A stretch of DNA of 64,000 nucleotides, taken from Variovorax brevis (lineage in GTDB: Bacteria > Pseudomonadota > Gammaproteobacteria > Burkholderiales > Burkholderiaceae_C). The stretch is taken from the NCBI RefSeq assembly GCF_030317105.1, contig NZ_JASZYG010000006.1, positions 1 to 64,000 on the forward strand, in the 5' to 3' direction. Positions 52,220-61,580 of the stretch are shown here, in pieces. The position numbers and the translations under genes are program-made. A model generated the notes under the pieces. It searched no databases, was not told where the DNA came from, and saw only the letters and a program-made list of their open reading frames with translations. Position 1 is the first letter of the stretch, and each line of letters begins with the position of its first letter.

Positions 52220-52597
52220 TCAATCGTTGGAATCTTCGCGCGCCTGCGCCTTGCGCAGTGCTTTTTCCTCGATGCCGCTGGTGCCTGCGCGGCGTTCCAG
52301 TTCGGCAATGACCTCAGCGGGCGAAAGGCCATAGTGGGCCAGCGCGATCATGCTGTGGAACCACAGGTCGGCCACTTCATAGACGATTTTGGTGCGGTCG
52401 CCGCCGTGGTCGGCGTCCTTGGCGGCCATGACGACTTCGGTGGCTTCTTCGCCGATTTTCTTCAGGAAGGCATCGGGGCCCTTGTGCAGCAGGCGCGCGA
52501 CGTAGCTCGTTTCAGCGTCGCCGCCATTGGCCGGCAGCCGGCTTTCAATCACGGCGGCAAGGCGGGCAAGGGCGTCGGAGGTCATGGTGGGGGTCAT
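52220..52597 (-). CDS. hisE: Phosphoribosyl-ATP pyrophosphatase
   Basis: A 125-residue MazG-fold enzyme, second step of histidine synthesis: [31 protein letters not shown] (in parts, metal-binding EEATE) and [14 protein letters not shown]. It is stand-alone, as HisI is separate. Its ATG overlaps the hisI stop (ATGA). Confidence 0.95.
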   Translation of the reverse strand: MTPTMTSDALARLAAVIESRLPANGGDAETSYVARLLHKGPDAFLKKIGEEATEVVMAAKDADHGGDRTKIVYEVADLWFHSMIALAHYGLSPAEVIAELERRAGTSGIEEKALRKAQAREDSND

Positions 52598-52983
52598 TTA
52601 TAGATGCTGGCGGGGTCTTTCAAGACCGGTTCGGTCGCAACCCACTGGCCATTTTCGTATTTGCTGAAGAAACAGCTGTGGCGGCCCGTGTGACAGGCAA
52701 TGCCGGGCTCATGCCCGAGTTGCGTCACCTTGAGCAGCACCACGTCGTTGTCGCAATCGATGCGGATCTCATGCACCGTCTGGACGTGGCCGGATTCCTC
52801 GCCCTTGAACCACAGCTTGTTGCGCGAGCGGCTGAAGTACACGGCGCGGCCCAGCTCGGCCGTCCTGGCCAATGCCTCACGGTCCATCCAGGCGAACATC
52901 AGCACGTCGTTGCTGCCCTGTTCCTGCGCGATGACGGGCACCAGGCCGTTCGCGTCCCATTTCACTTCTTCGAGCCAGTTCAT
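52594..52983 (-). CDS. hisI: Phosphoribosyl-AMP cyclohydrolase
   Basis: A 129-residue His[23 protein letters not shown], the [12 protein letters not shown] segment, [14 protein letters not shown] with metal-binding Asp, and [10 protein letters not shown] with the zinc cysteines. It opens the purine ring of PR-AMP. One base separates its ATG from the hisF stop and it overlaps hisE by four bases. Confidence 0.96.
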   Translation of the reverse strand: MNWLEEVKWDANGLVPVIAQEQGSNDVLMFAWMDREALARTAELGRAVYFSRSRNKLWFKGEESGHVQTVHEIRIDCDNDVVLLKVTQLGHEPGIACHTGRHSCFFSKYENGQWVATEPVLKDPASIYK

Positions 52984-52984
52984 G

Positions 52985-53785
52985 TCATTTCCTCACCGGA
53001 ATGCCACGGGCTGCCATGCAGGCCTTGGCTTCGCCAACGGTGTACTCGCCGTAGTGGAAGATGCTGGCCGCCAGCACGGCGTCGGCGCCGCCCTTCTGGA
53101 TGCCGTCGGCCAGGTCGTCGAGATTGCCGACACCGCCAGAGGCGATCACCGGCACGTTGACGGCATCGCTCACGGCGCGGGTGAGTTCGAGATCGAAGCC
53201 GCTCTTGGTGCCGTCGCGGTCCATGCTGGTCAGCAGGATTTCGCCGGCGCCGCGGCGGGCCATTTCGACCGCCCACTTCACGGCATCGAGGCCGGTGTTC
53301 TTGCGACCGCCGTGGCTGTAGACGTCCCAGCCGGCGCCGACCGGCTGGCCGTCCGCACCCGCTCGCGTCAGGTCGTCACCCTTGCGCCGCTTGGCGTCGA
53401 TGGCCACGACGATGCACTGTGCGCCGTATTTGGCCGAAGCGTCCGAGATGACCTGCGGATCGGCAATGGCGGCCGAGTTGAAACTGGTCTTGTCGGCGCC
53501 CGCATTGAGCAGGCGCCGCACATCCGCCACGGTGCGAACGCCGCCGCCCACGGTCAGGGGAATGAAGACCTGCGAGGCCACCGCTTCGATGATCGGCAGG
53601 ATCAGGTCGCGGCCGTCGCTGGTGGCGGTGATGTCCAGGAAAGTCAGTTCGTCGGCACCCTGCGTGTTGTAGCGCGCCGCGATCTCGACCGGATCGCCTG
53701 CGTCGCGCAGTTCGACAAAGTTGACGCCCTTGACGACGCGGCCGCCTGTGACGTCAAGGCAAGGAATGATTCGTTTGGCAAGCAT
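52985..53785 (-). CDS. hisF: Imidazole glycerol phosphate synthase subunit HisF
   Basis: A 266-residue TIM barrel: [20 protein letters not shown] with catalytic Asp11, [21 protein letters not shown] (two parts) and VVAIDAKR with Asp130. With HisH it makes IGP and AICAR. Here it is separated from hisA and hisH by about 5.7 kb, an uncommon split. It lies 19 bases downstream of the mutarotase gene, so it is probably driven from a promoter upstream of that gene. Confidence 0.97.
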   Translation of the reverse strand: MLAKRIIPCLDVTGGRVVKGVNFVELRDAGDPVEIAARYNTQGADELTFLDITATSDGRDLILPIIEAVASQVFIPLTVGGGVRTVADVRRLLNAGADKTSFNSAAIADPQVISDASAKYGAQCIVVAIDAKRRKGDDLTRAGADGQPVGAGWDVYSHGGRKNTGLDAVKWAVEMARRGAGEILLTSMDRDGTKSGFDLELTRAVSDAVNVPVIASGGVGNLDDLADGIQKGGADAVLAASIFHYGEYTVGEAKACMAARGIPVRK

Positions 53786-53804
53786 GTCGGGTTCAGTAGG
53801 GATG

Positions 53805-54641
53805 TCAGGCGAGGCTCAACTGTTGCCAGCCTTGCCATTGCGCGCCGCCCAGCAATTGCACGGGTTCGTCGATGCGGGCCGCTTCCACGCAAAGCATGTG
53901 GCGGTAGCCGTCGTCGGGCATGTCGGCGAGCTTGGCGCTCAGCGCGGCGCCGGGGTTCCAGACCACGGTTTCGGTGCAACTCGCGCTTTGGGATATTTGA
54001 AGTGTGCCCGAAGGCTGGACCAGCCGCAGCGGTGCCGCGGGCGCGGCGTAGACGCTGTCGAACTCCGACTCGAAGCGCAGGGCCGGCGCCATTTCGACGT
54101 GCCGGTCGTCGCGCACCGCATCCCAGCGATTGGCGCCCTGCAAGCCTTCCAGACGCACGGATGCAATGTCGTCCACGCGCAAATAAGTGTGGAGCGCGGC
54201 GGCAAAGGCCCACGGCGCCGAGCCGGTGTTGTCCACCGTCAGCGCGACGCGCAACGAACGGGGTGCCAGGCTGACCTTCAGCCGTGCATGGAAGGCATGC
54301 GGCCAGACGGCACGGGTGGCGTCGCCGTCGCGCAGCGATAGTGCGAGTTCAGCGGGAGCATCAGGCCGCGAGGGCTCCGCGTGCCACGCCAGGTTGCGGG
54401 CAAAGCCGTGCTTGGGCAGCGAGCCGCGCTGGTTGAATTGCGGAAAGCAGATGGGAATGCCACCGCGAATCGCACTGTGGCCGTCCAGCAGCGCCGCCGG
54501 GCTCAGGTAGATGCGCTCAGCGCCGCCGCTCGACCAGGAAAGCACCTGCGCACCATGCAACGCCACCACGGCGGCGTCGCCGTCGGGCAGGGAAAGGCGC
54601 AAGGCCGGCTGACCGTGGAAATCGATGGTGTTGACAGGCAT
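53805..54641 (-). CDS. D-hexose-6-phosphate mutarotase (YeaD type)
   Basis: A 278-residue aldose-1-epimerase-family beta-sandwich: [25 protein letters not shown] (two parts), [21 protein letters not shown] with a catalytic His, and [18 protein letters not shown] with a catalytic Glu near the end. It interconverts the anomers of glucose-6-phosphate. It precedes hisF in the same direction, and its upstream region must hold the promoter for hisFIE. Confidence 0.9.
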   Translation of the reverse strand: MPVNTIDFHGQPALRLSLPDGDAAVVALHGAQVLSWSSGGAERIYLSPAALLDGHSAIRGGIPICFPQFNQRGSLPKHGFARNLAWHAEPSRPDAPAELALSLRDGDATRAVWPHAFHARLKVSLAPRSLRVALTVDNTGSAPWAFAAALHTYLRVDDIASVRLEGLQGANRWDAVRDDRHVEMAPALRFESEFDSVYAAPAAPLRLVQPSGTLQISQSASCTETVVWNPGAALSAKLADMPDDGYRHMLCVEAARIDEPVQLLGGAQWQGWQQLSLA

Positions 54642-54830
54642 GCCCCGATTCTAGGAGCGCGGACAGCACACGCCGCCCCGACGCTTCGTATCTCCCACCT
54701 GTGGCCGGCATTTGCGGCTGGTCACGATTCGCCATTGCGGCCGCCAGCAAATTGGCATGAAATGCGGGTGCAACGCGCTCGACGGCACCACGGCGCGATC
54801 TCCCGACAAGCCACTTGATGAAGGGGACTC

Positions 54831-56135
54831 ATGATGAGGAAACTGCCATCGGCCGCCTGGATCCTGATTGCGATGGTCATCGGCATCTTGCTGGGATACA
54901 TGGTCTTCAAGAGCTTTCCGGACAAGAAGACGGCTGCCGAGATCGCTGGCTACATCTCCATCATCTCCGACGTCTTCCTGCGCCTCATCAAGATGCTCAT
55001 CGGGCCGCTGGTGTTCTCCACGCTGGTCGTGGGCATCGCGCACATGGGTGACGCCGCGTCGGTGGGTCGGGTGTTCGGCAAGGCGATCGGATGGTTCATC
55101 ACCGCTTCGCTCATTTCGCTCGTGCTCGGCCTCGTCATGGCCAACCTGCTGCAGCCCGGCCACAACCTGGGGCTGCCGCTGCCGGACATCGGCGCCTCGG
55201 CCAACCTCGCCACGTCCAAGTTCACCGTCAAGGATTTTGTGAGCCACCTGGTGCCCAAGTCCTTTGCAGAGGCCATGGCCAACAACGAGATCCTGCAGAT
55301 CGTCGTGTTCTCCATGTTCTTCGGCGTGGCGCTCTCGAGCCTTGGAGAGAAGGCCAAGACGCTGATCGCCGCCATCGACGAACTCTCGCACGCCATGCTC
55401 AAGATCACCGGCTACGTGATGAAGCTCGCGCCGCTGGCGGTGATGGCCGCCATGGCCGCCACCGTCGCGGTCAATGGGCTGGAGATCCTGCTGAAGTTCG
55501 CCGTCTTCATGGGCGATTTCTACATCGGGCTGTTCCTGCTGTGGGGCGTGCTGGTCTTCGCCGGCTTTGTGTTCCTGGGGCGGCGGGTGTTCAGGCTGCT
55601 GGTGCTCATCAAGGAAGCCTTTCTGCTGTCCTTTGCAACGGCCAGTTCCGAGGCGGCCTATCCGAAGATCCTCGATGCGCTGGACCGCTTTGGCGTCAAT
55701 CGGAAGATCTCCAGCTTCGTGATGCCGATGGGCTACTCCTTCAACCTCGACGGCTCGATGATGTATTGCACTTTCGCCGTGCTCTTCATCGCGCAGGCCT
55801 ACGACATCCATCTTTCGCTCGGCACGCAGGTCACGATGCTGCTCATCCTGATGCTGACTTCCAAGGGCATGGCGGGCGTGCCGCGTGCATCGCTGGTGGT
55901 GATCGCGGCCACGCTCAACCAGTTCAACATTCCCGAGGCCGGCCTGTTGCTGATCCTGGGCGTGGACACTTTCCTGGACATGGGTCGTTCGGCCACCAAT
56001 GCCGTGGGCAACTCCATCGCCGCAGCGGTCGTCGGCAAGTGGGAAGGGCAACTGTTGCCCGAAAGGGAGGCCGAGGCCAATGCCCTGACCCTCGACACCA
56101 ACGAACGCGCCGGCTTGCAAGCCGCGCATGGCTGA
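54831..56135 (+). CDS. DAACS-family dicarboxylate/amino acid symporter, copy 1
   Basis: A 434-residue DctA/GltP-type symporter. Motifs: FSTLVVGIAHMGD, the serine-rich hairpin SFATASSEAAYPKIL (usual GTSSSE changed to ATASSEA), the substrate/sodium motif [16 protein letters not shown] and TSKGMAGVPRASLV. The Asn-Asp-Gly-Ser in place of NMDGT and the first hairpin changes suggest a substrate other than succinate. GGGG precedes the ATG. It is followed five bases on by a solute-binding protein gene. Copy 2 at 57275 is nearly the same protein. Confidence 0.92.
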   Translation: MMRKLPSAAWILIAMVIGILLGYMVFKSFPDKKTAAEIAGYISIISDVFLRLIKMLIGPLVFSTLVVGIAHMGDAASVGRVFGKAIGWFITASLISLVLGLVMANLLQPGHNLGLPLPDIGASANLATSKFTVKDFVSHLVPKSFAEAMANNEILQIVVFSMFFGVALSSLGEKAKTLIAAIDELSHAMLKITGYVMKLAPLAVMAAMAATVAVNGLEILLKFAVFMGDFYIGLFLLWGVLVFAGFVFLGRRVFRLLVLIKEAFLLSFATASSEAAYPKILDALDRFGVNRKISSFVMPMGYSFNLDGSMMYCTFAVLFIAQAYDIHLSLGTQVTMLLILMLTSKGMAGVPRASLVVIAATLNQFNIPEAGLLLILGVDTFLDMGRSATNAVGNSIAAAVVGKWEGQLLPEREAEANALTLDTNERAGLQAAHG

Positions 56136-56140
56136 ATACC

Positions 56141-57085
56141 ATGGCGACCCTCGCGACAACCGCTCTGCGCTCAGGTGCCGCTGCCGCGTTCGTGTGCGCC
56201 TCACTCCTGATTGCATCGCCGGTCTTTGCGCAGCAAGAAACCGTGGCCGTTCCGGAGGCACCGGCGCAATTGACCGGAACCTTGGCCAAGGTGCGCCAGA
56301 CAGGCAGCATCGCGCTGGGCTATCGTGAATCGTCCGTGCCCTTCTCGTACCTGTCGGCGCGCAACGAGCCGATTGGCTACTCCGTTGAACTGTGCCGCGC
56401 GCTGGTCACCTCGATCGAGGACGCCATCAACAAGAGCCTCATCATCAAGTGGGTGCCGGTGACGCCGGCCTCGCGCATCGATGCCGTGGTCAATGGCCAG
56501 GTCGACCTGGAATGCGGATCCACCACCAGCAACGTCGAGCGCCAGCAGCGCGTGGCTTTTTCGCCGACGATGTTCGTGTCCGGTACCAAGCTGATGGTCA
56601 AGACGGGTTCGCCGGTGAAATCGTTTCGCGACCTCAAGGGCAAGAAGGTGGTGGTGACATCGGGCACCACCAACGAGAAGACCATGCGCGACTTGAACAG
56701 CAAGTTTTCAGTCGGCATGGAGATCCTTGTGGCGCCCGAGCACGCCGCTTCATTTGCATTGCTGGCTAAAGGTGAAGCCGATGCTTTTGCGACAGACGAC
56801 GTTTTGCTCTACGGGCTGATTGCGCAAAACGCCGCCAAGGCCAATTACACGGTGCTTGGCGACTTTCTTTCGTACGACCCCTACGGAATCATGTTTCGAA
56901 AAGGCGACACGCAATTGGCAAAGGTCGTCAATGATTCCTTTCAGGTGCTCGCACAGGACGGCGAAATCGAACGGCAATACAAGCGCTGGTTCCTGCGCAA
57001 GTTGCCCTCGGGCACGAGCATCGATTTGCCAATGAGCGCTCAACTGGAATCCATCATCCAGACGATGAGCGTGAAGGCGGAATAG
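56141..57085 (+). CDS. ABC-type (SBP family 3) solute-binding protein, copy 1
   Basis: A 314-residue periplasmic amino-acid-type binding protein. Signal peptide (AAAFVCASLLIASPVFAQ), then TGTLAKVRQTGSIALGYRES, the two-lobe fold (QVDLECGSTTSNVERQQRVA, VVVTSGTTNEKTMRDLNSKF) and the closing segment of the GltI/glutamate-aspartate kind. There are no ABC permease or ATPase genes nearby, so it is probably the receptor of the adjoining symporter. The ATG at 56141 lies five bases past the symporter stop. The ligand is unknown; glutamate or aspartate is a guess. Confidence 0.9.
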   Translation: MATLATTALRSGAAAAFVCASLLIASPVFAQQETVAVPEAPAQLTGTLAKVRQTGSIALGYRESSVPFSYLSARNEPIGYSVELCRALVTSIEDAINKSLIIKWVPVTPASRIDAVVNGQVDLECGSTTSNVERQQRVAFSPTMFVSGTKLMVKTGSPVKSFRDLKGKKVVVTSGTTNEKTMRDLNSKFSVGMEILVAPEHAASFALLAKGEADAFATDDVLLYGLIAQNAAKANYTVLGDFLSYDPYGIMFRKGDTQLAKVVNDSFQVLAQDGEIERQYKRWFLRKLPSGTSIDLPMSAQLESIIQTMSVKAE

Positions 57086-57214
57086 GCCTTCGTCCCGGCG
57101 GCAGAAGAGGCCTTGTTGCGCAAGGCCAATTCGGCGACAGCATGCCGATGGCACACACGTCATCGGTGATTGCTCGCATTGCAGCATTCACGTTTTTCAA
57201 ATGAAATGCCGCCC

Positions 57215-57250
57215 AGGCGCACAGACTCAAAAGGTCTGTGCGCCTTTTCA
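57215..57250 (+). terminator. Intrinsic terminator just before symporter copy 2
   Basis: A strong hairpin, AGGCGCACAGAC at 57215-57226 and GTCTGTGCGCCTTTT at 57234-57248, with a seven-base loop (TCAAAAG) and T tract. It lies 130 bases after the first binding-protein stop and only 27 bases before the second symporter's ATG, so it also falls in that gene's leader. Confidence 0.85.
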
Positions 57251-57274
57251 ATAATGATTCAAAAAGGGATACAA

Positions 57275-58582
57275 ATGAAAAGAAAGCTGCCGCAGGCCGC
57301 CTGGATATTGATTGCCATGGCGGTTGGCATCGGGTTGGGCTACATGGTCTTCAAGAGCTTCCCGGACAAGAAGGCCGCCGCGGAAATCGCCGGCTACATC
57401 TCCATCATGTCCGACATCTTCCTGCGCCTCATCAAGATGCTGATCGGGCCGCTGGTGTTCTCCACGCTGGTCGTGGGCATCGCGCACATGGGCGATGCCG
57501 CTTCGGTGGGTCGCGTGTTCGGCAAGGCGTTGGGGTGGTTCGTGACCGCATCGCTCATCTCGCTGGTGCTGGGGCTGGTCATGGCCAATCTGCTGCAGCC
57601 CGGCGTCAACCTGGGATTGCCGTTGCCGGACATCGGGGCTTCTGCGAACCTTGCGACATCCAAGTTCACGCTCAAGGACTTCGTCAGTCACCTGGTGCCG
57701 AAGTCCTTCGCGGAGGCGATGGCGCACAACGAGATCCTGCAGATCGTCGTGTTCTCCATGTTCTTCGGCGTGGCCTGCGCGGCGCTGGGCGAAAAGGGCA
57801 AGACACTCGTTGCGGCCATTGACGAACTCTCGCACGTGATGCTCAAGATCACCGGCTACGTGATGAAGCTCGCACCGCTGGCGGTGTTGGCCGCCATGGC
57901 GGCAACGGTGTCGGTCAATGGTCTGGAGATCCTGCTGAAGTTCGCCGTATTCATGGGCGACTTCTACCTCGGCCTGTTCGTGCTCTGGGGCTTCCTGATC
58001 GCCGCAGGCTTCCTCTTCCTGGGGCCACGTGTGTTCAAGCTGATCGTGCTCATCAAGGAAGCTTTCATGCTTTCCTTTGCCACGGCCAGTTCCGAAGCGG
58101 CCTATCCGAAGATCCTCGACGCCCTCGATCGCTTTGGCGTCAAGCGCAAGATCTCCAGCTTCGTGATGCCGATGGGCTATTCGTTCAACCTCGACGGCTC
58201 GATGATGTATTGCACCTTTGCCGTGCTCTTCATCGCACAGGCCTATGGCATCGAGTTGTCGCTGGGCACGCAGGTCACCATGCTGCTGATCCTCATGATG
58301 ACCTCCAAGGGCATGGCCGGCGTGCCGCGCGCATCGCTGGTGGTGATCGCGGCCACGCTGAACCAGTTCAACATTCCCGAGGCCGGCCTGCTGCTGATCC
58401 TGGGCGTGGACACCTTCCTGGACATGGGTCGCTCGGCCACCAACGCCGTGGGCAACTCCATCGCGACGGCCGTGGTGGCCAAGTGGGAAGGCGAACTGGT
58501 GTCGGAGCAGGAAGCTGAAGTCATTGCCAGGGACCTGGACAGCGCAGCGTCTGCCGCGGCCGCCAGGCCCGCGCACGCCTGA
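57275..58582 (+). CDS. DAACS-family dicarboxylate/amino acid symporter, copy 2
   Basis: A 435-residue paralogue of the protein at 54831, with nearly all residues the same (shared: [40 protein letters not shown]). Differences cluster at the termini and at a few loops (for instance AYGIELSLG against AYDIHLSLG). The ATG at 57275 follows AAGGG; an earlier ATG at 57254 is possible. It is followed by the second binding-protein gene, with nine bases between. Confidence 0.92.
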   Translation: MKRKLPQAAWILIAMAVGIGLGYMVFKSFPDKKAAAEIAGYISIMSDIFLRLIKMLIGPLVFSTLVVGIAHMGDAASVGRVFGKALGWFVTASLISLVLGLVMANLLQPGVNLGLPLPDIGASANLATSKFTLKDFVSHLVPKSFAEAMAHNEILQIVVFSMFFGVACAALGEKGKTLVAAIDELSHVMLKITGYVMKLAPLAVLAAMAATVSVNGLEILLKFAVFMGDFYLGLFVLWGFLIAAGFLFLGPRVFKLIVLIKEAFMLSFATASSEAAYPKILDALDRFGVKRKISSFVMPMGYSFNLDGSMMYCTFAVLFIAQAYGIELSLGTQVTMLLILMMTSKGMAGVPRASLVVIAATLNQFNIPEAGLLLILGVDTFLDMGRSATNAVGNSIATAVVAKWEGELVSEQEAEVIARDLDSAASAAAARPAHA

Positions 58583-58591
58583 GGCCCGCGC

Positions 58592-59512
58592 ATGAATGGC
58601 TTTGCGAAAGCATTCGGGCCGCTGGCCCGGGTCATGGCACTGCTGGGCGCGGCACTTCTGCTCGCGTCCTCGTCGGCGCACGCCCAAGTCGGCGGCCTCA
58701 CCGGAACGCTGGCCAAGGTACGCGCCAGCGGAACCATCACGCTGGGTTATCGGGAATCTTCCATTCCCTTTTCCTACCTCTCCACACGCAACGAGCCGAT
58801 CGGCTACTCGATCGAGCTGTGCCACGCGCTGGTGAGCGCCATCGAGGACGCGGTCAACAAGAGCCTTGCCGTCAAGTGGGTTCCAGTGACTGCGGCCACG
58901 CGCATGGACGCGATCGCCAATGGCCAGATCGACCTGGAGTGCGGCTCCACCACGAGCAATGTCGAGCGACAGAAACGCGTGGGCTTTTCGCCGACGATCT
59001 TTGTCTCCGGCACCAAGCTGATGGTCAAGAACGGTGCGCCGGTGCGTTCCTTTCGCGACCTGAAGGGCAAGAAGGTGGTGGTCACGGCGGGCACGACCAA
59101 CGAGAAGACCATGCGCGACCTGAACGAGAAGTTCGGGGTGGGCATGGACATCGTCGTCTCACGCGACCATGCCGAATCCTTTGCCCTTCTCTCGAAGGGA
59201 CAGGCGGACGCCTTTGCGACGGACGACGTGCTGCTCTACGGCTTGCTGGCGCAAAACGCCGCCAAGGCGGAGTACACGGTGCTGGGCGACTTTCTCTCGT
59301 ACGACCCTTACGGCATCATGTACCGCAAGGGCGACGAACCCCTCGCCAGGGTGGTGAAGGACGCCTTTCAGGTGCTGGCCGAAGACGGCGAGATCGACCG
59401 GCAGTACAAGCGCTGGTTCATGCGCAGGCTGCCCTCCGGCGCCAGCATGGACCTGCCAATGAGCCCGCAGCTCGAACCCATCATCCACACGATGGCGATG
59501 AAGGCCGAGTAG
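58592..59512 (+). CDS. ABC-type (SBP family 3) solute-binding protein, copy 2
   Basis: A 306-residue paralogue of the protein at 56141: signal peptide (MALLGAALLLASSSAHAQ), GTLAKVRASGTITLGYRES, QIDLECGSTTSNVERQKRVG, FGVGMDIVVSRDHAESFALL. The mature proteins match over their whole length, with most changes in the second lobe near the ligand cleft. It probably serves symporter copy 2. It ends 15 bases before the 3' end of hisA, which is convergent. Confidence 0.9.
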   Translation: MNGFAKAFGPLARVMALLGAALLLASSSAHAQVGGLTGTLAKVRASGTITLGYRESSIPFSYLSTRNEPIGYSIELCHALVSAIEDAVNKSLAVKWVPVTAATRMDAIANGQIDLECGSTTSNVERQKRVGFSPTIFVSGTKLMVKNGAPVRSFRDLKGKKVVVTAGTTNEKTMRDLNEKFGVGMDIVVSRDHAESFALLSKGQADAFATDDVLLYGLLAQNAAKAEYTVLGDFLSYDPYGIMYRKGDEPLARVVKDAFQVLAEDGEIDRQYKRWFMRRLPSGASMDLPMSPQLEPIIHTMAMKAE

Positions 59513-59527
59513 GCCTTCGGCAAGCGA

Positions 59528-60274
59528 TCAGGACGCGTCGGCCAGCGAGTCGGCGCGTGCCTGCGCCGTCGCGAAATCGAGGTCGCCGGAATAGATGGCG
59601 CGGCCGCAAATGACGCCTTCGACGCCGTCCGGCTCCACGGCGCACAGCTTGTCGATGTCGTCCATGTTCGACAGGCCCCCCGAGGCGATCACGGGAATCG
59701 TGAGCGCCTGCGCCAGCCGCACGGTCGCCTCGATGTTGATGCCCGACAGCATGCCGTCGCGGCCGATGTCGGTGTAGATGATCGACTCCACACCGTAGTC
59801 CTCGAACTTCTTGCCAAGGTCGGCCACTTCGTGGCCGGTGAGCTTGCTCCAGCCGTCGGTGGCCACCTTGCCGTCCCTGGCGTCCAGGCCCACGATGATG
59901 TGCCCACCGAAGGCGCTGCACGCGTCCTTCAGGAAACCCGGATTCTTGACCGCGGCCGTGCCGATGATCACGTAGCGCAGGCCATCGTCGATGTAGCGCT
60001 CGATGGTGTCCAGGTCGCGGATGCCGCCGCCGAGCTGCACCGGGATGTCGTCACCCACCGCACGCAGGATCGAACGGATCGCGCCGTGGTTCTGGGGCTT
60101 TCCGGCAAATGCGCCATTGAGGTCCACCAGGTGCAGGCGACGCGCGCCGGCATCGACCCACTTGCGCGCCATGGCGGCCGGGTCTTCACTGAAGATGGTG
60201 GATTGGTCCATGTCGCCCTGCTTGAGGCGAACGCAGTGGCCGTCTTTGAGATCGATTGCAGGAATCAACAGCAT
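59528..60274 (-). CDS. hisA: ProFAR isomerase
   Basis: A 248-residue TIM barrel: [20 protein letters not shown] with catalytic Asp8, [12 protein letters not shown] with the second Asp, and [14 protein letters not shown] phosphate-binding loops. The ATG at 60274 is the family start. It lies 23 bases downstream of hisH and is the last gene of the hisD-A run before the split. Confidence 0.97.
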   Translation of the reverse strand: MLLIPAIDLKDGHCVRLKQGDMDQSTIFSEDPAAMARKWVDAGARRLHLVDLNGAFAGKPQNHGAIRSILRAVGDDIPVQLGGGIRDLDTIERYIDDGLRYVIIGTAAVKNPGFLKDACSAFGGHIIVGLDARDGKVATDGWSKLTGHEVADLGKKFEDYGVESIIYTDIGRDGMLSGINIEATVRLAQALTIPVIASGGLSNMDDIDKLCAVEPDGVEGVICGRAIYSGDLDFATAQARADSLADAS

Positions 60275-60297
60275 GGCAAATGCCCCACGGGCGGGGG

Positions 60298-60945
60298 CTA
60301 GGGGTTCCAATGGAGAAAGTTTCGGTAGAGCTGCAACCCGTGGTCCGCACTCTTTTCGGGGTGGAATTGGGTTGCAAAAATATTATCGCGGGCAATTGCG
60401 GCGGTAAAGCGGGCGCCGTAGTCGGCCTCGCCAACGCTGTGGCGAGATTCCGTGGGTCGGGCGTAGAAACTATGGACGAAGTAGAAGTAGCTCAAATCGG
60501 GAATACCCGCCCACAGCGCATGAGATTGCGCCTGCTGCACCTGGTTCCAGCCCATTTGCGGCACCTTGAAACGACTGCCGTCGGGTTGCAGGCGCCCTTC
60601 GAGCTCGAACTTGACCACCCGGCCGGGGATCAGGTCGAGACCGTCCGTGGCGCCTTCTTCGCTGTGCGACAGCAGCATCTGCATGCCCACGCAAACGCCA
60701 AAGAGCGGCTTGCTGGCGGCCGCTTCAAGTACCGATTCCTGCAAGCCGGAATCGCGCAGCTCACGCATGCAATCGGGCATGGCGCCCTGCCCCGGCAGCA
60801 CCACGCGCGTGGCGGCACGAACCACTTCGGGGTCCGAGGTGACGAACACTTCCACGCCGACCTGATCGGCCGCGTGCTGAACCGCCTGCGACACCGAGCG
60901 CAGATTGCCCATGCCGTAGTCAACAACCGCTACTGAATTGGCCAT
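60298..60945 (-). CDS. hisH: Imidazole glycerol phosphate synthase subunit HisH
   Basis: A 215-residue class I glutaminase: [12 protein letters not shown], catalytic Cys in [11 protein letters not shown] and the His-Glu pair in TQFHPEKS. It supplies ammonia to HisF, whose gene lies on the far side of the transporter cassette. The ATG at 60945 is the family start. It follows hisB by five bases. Confidence 0.97.
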   Translation of the reverse strand: MANSVAVVDYGMGNLRSVSQAVQHAADQVGVEVFVTSDPEVVRAATRVVLPGQGAMPDCMRELRDSGLQESVLEAAASKPLFGVCVGMQMLLSHSEEGATDGLDLIPGRVVKFELEGRLQPDGSRFKVPQMGWNQVQQAQSHALWAGIPDLSYFYFVHSFYARPTESRHSVGEADYGARFTAAIARDNIFATQFHPEKSADHGLQLYRNFLHWNP

Positions 60946-60950
60946 GCGTT

Positions 60951-61580
60951 CTAGAGCGAACCCTTGGTCGATGGGATGACGCCCGCGGAGCGGGGATCGA
61001 ATTCGAGCGCGCCGCGCAGCGCGCGGGCGAAGGCCTTGAACACGGTTTCGCACTGATGGTGCGCATTGACACCCTTGAGGTTGTCGATGTGCAGCGTGAC
61101 GAAAGCGTGGTTGGCGAAGCCCTGGAAGAATTCGTAGGTGAGCTGGCTGTCGAAGGTGCCGATCATGCCGCTGGTGAAGGGCACGTCCATGACCAGGCCG
61201 GGCCGCCCCGAAAAGTCGATGACCACGCGCGACAGCGCCTCATCGAGCGGCACATAGGCGTGGCCGTAGCGGCGGATGCCCTTCTTGTCGCCCACGGCCT
61301 TGGCCACGGCCTGACCGAGCGTGATGCCGACGTCTTCCACCGTGTGGTGCCCGTCGATGTGCAGGTCGCCCTGGCACTCGATTTCGAGGTCGATCAGGCC
61401 GTGCCTCGCGATCTGGTCGAGCATGTGGTCGAAAAAGCCGATGCCGGTGGAAAGCGCGGCCTTGCCGGTGCCGTCGAGATTGACGCGCACCCTGATCTTG
61501 GTTTCGGCCGTGTTGCGGGTGACTTCCGCGGTGCGGGCGCCGACAGAGGTGACTGCTTCAGGTGCCGTAGGGGTGTTCAT
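60951..61580 (-). CDS. hisB: Imidazoleglycerol-phosphate dehydratase
   Basis: A 209-residue monofunctional HisB without the phosphatase domain: [37 protein letters not shown] with metal histidines and [15 protein letters not shown]. Its ATG overlaps the hisC stop by four bases. Confidence 0.97.
   Translation of the reverse strand: MNTPTAPEAVTSVGARTAEVTRNTAETKIRVRVNLDGTGKAALSTGIGFFDHMLDQIARHGLIDLEIECQGDLHIDGHHTVEDVGITLGQAVAKAVGDKKGIRRYGHAYVPLDEALSRVVIDFSGRPGLVMDVPFTSGMIGTFDSQLTYEFFQGFANHAFVTLHIDNLKGVNAHHQCETVFKAFARALRGALEFDPRSAGVIPSTKGSL

Noticed and set aside
54651-56261. A 536-codon minus-strand frame over symporter copy 1 (and a similar one at 57248-58825)
   Set aside because: Both are antisense to clear membrane transporters, have a His/Gln-rich low-complexity look, and mirror each other only because the sense genes are paralogues.
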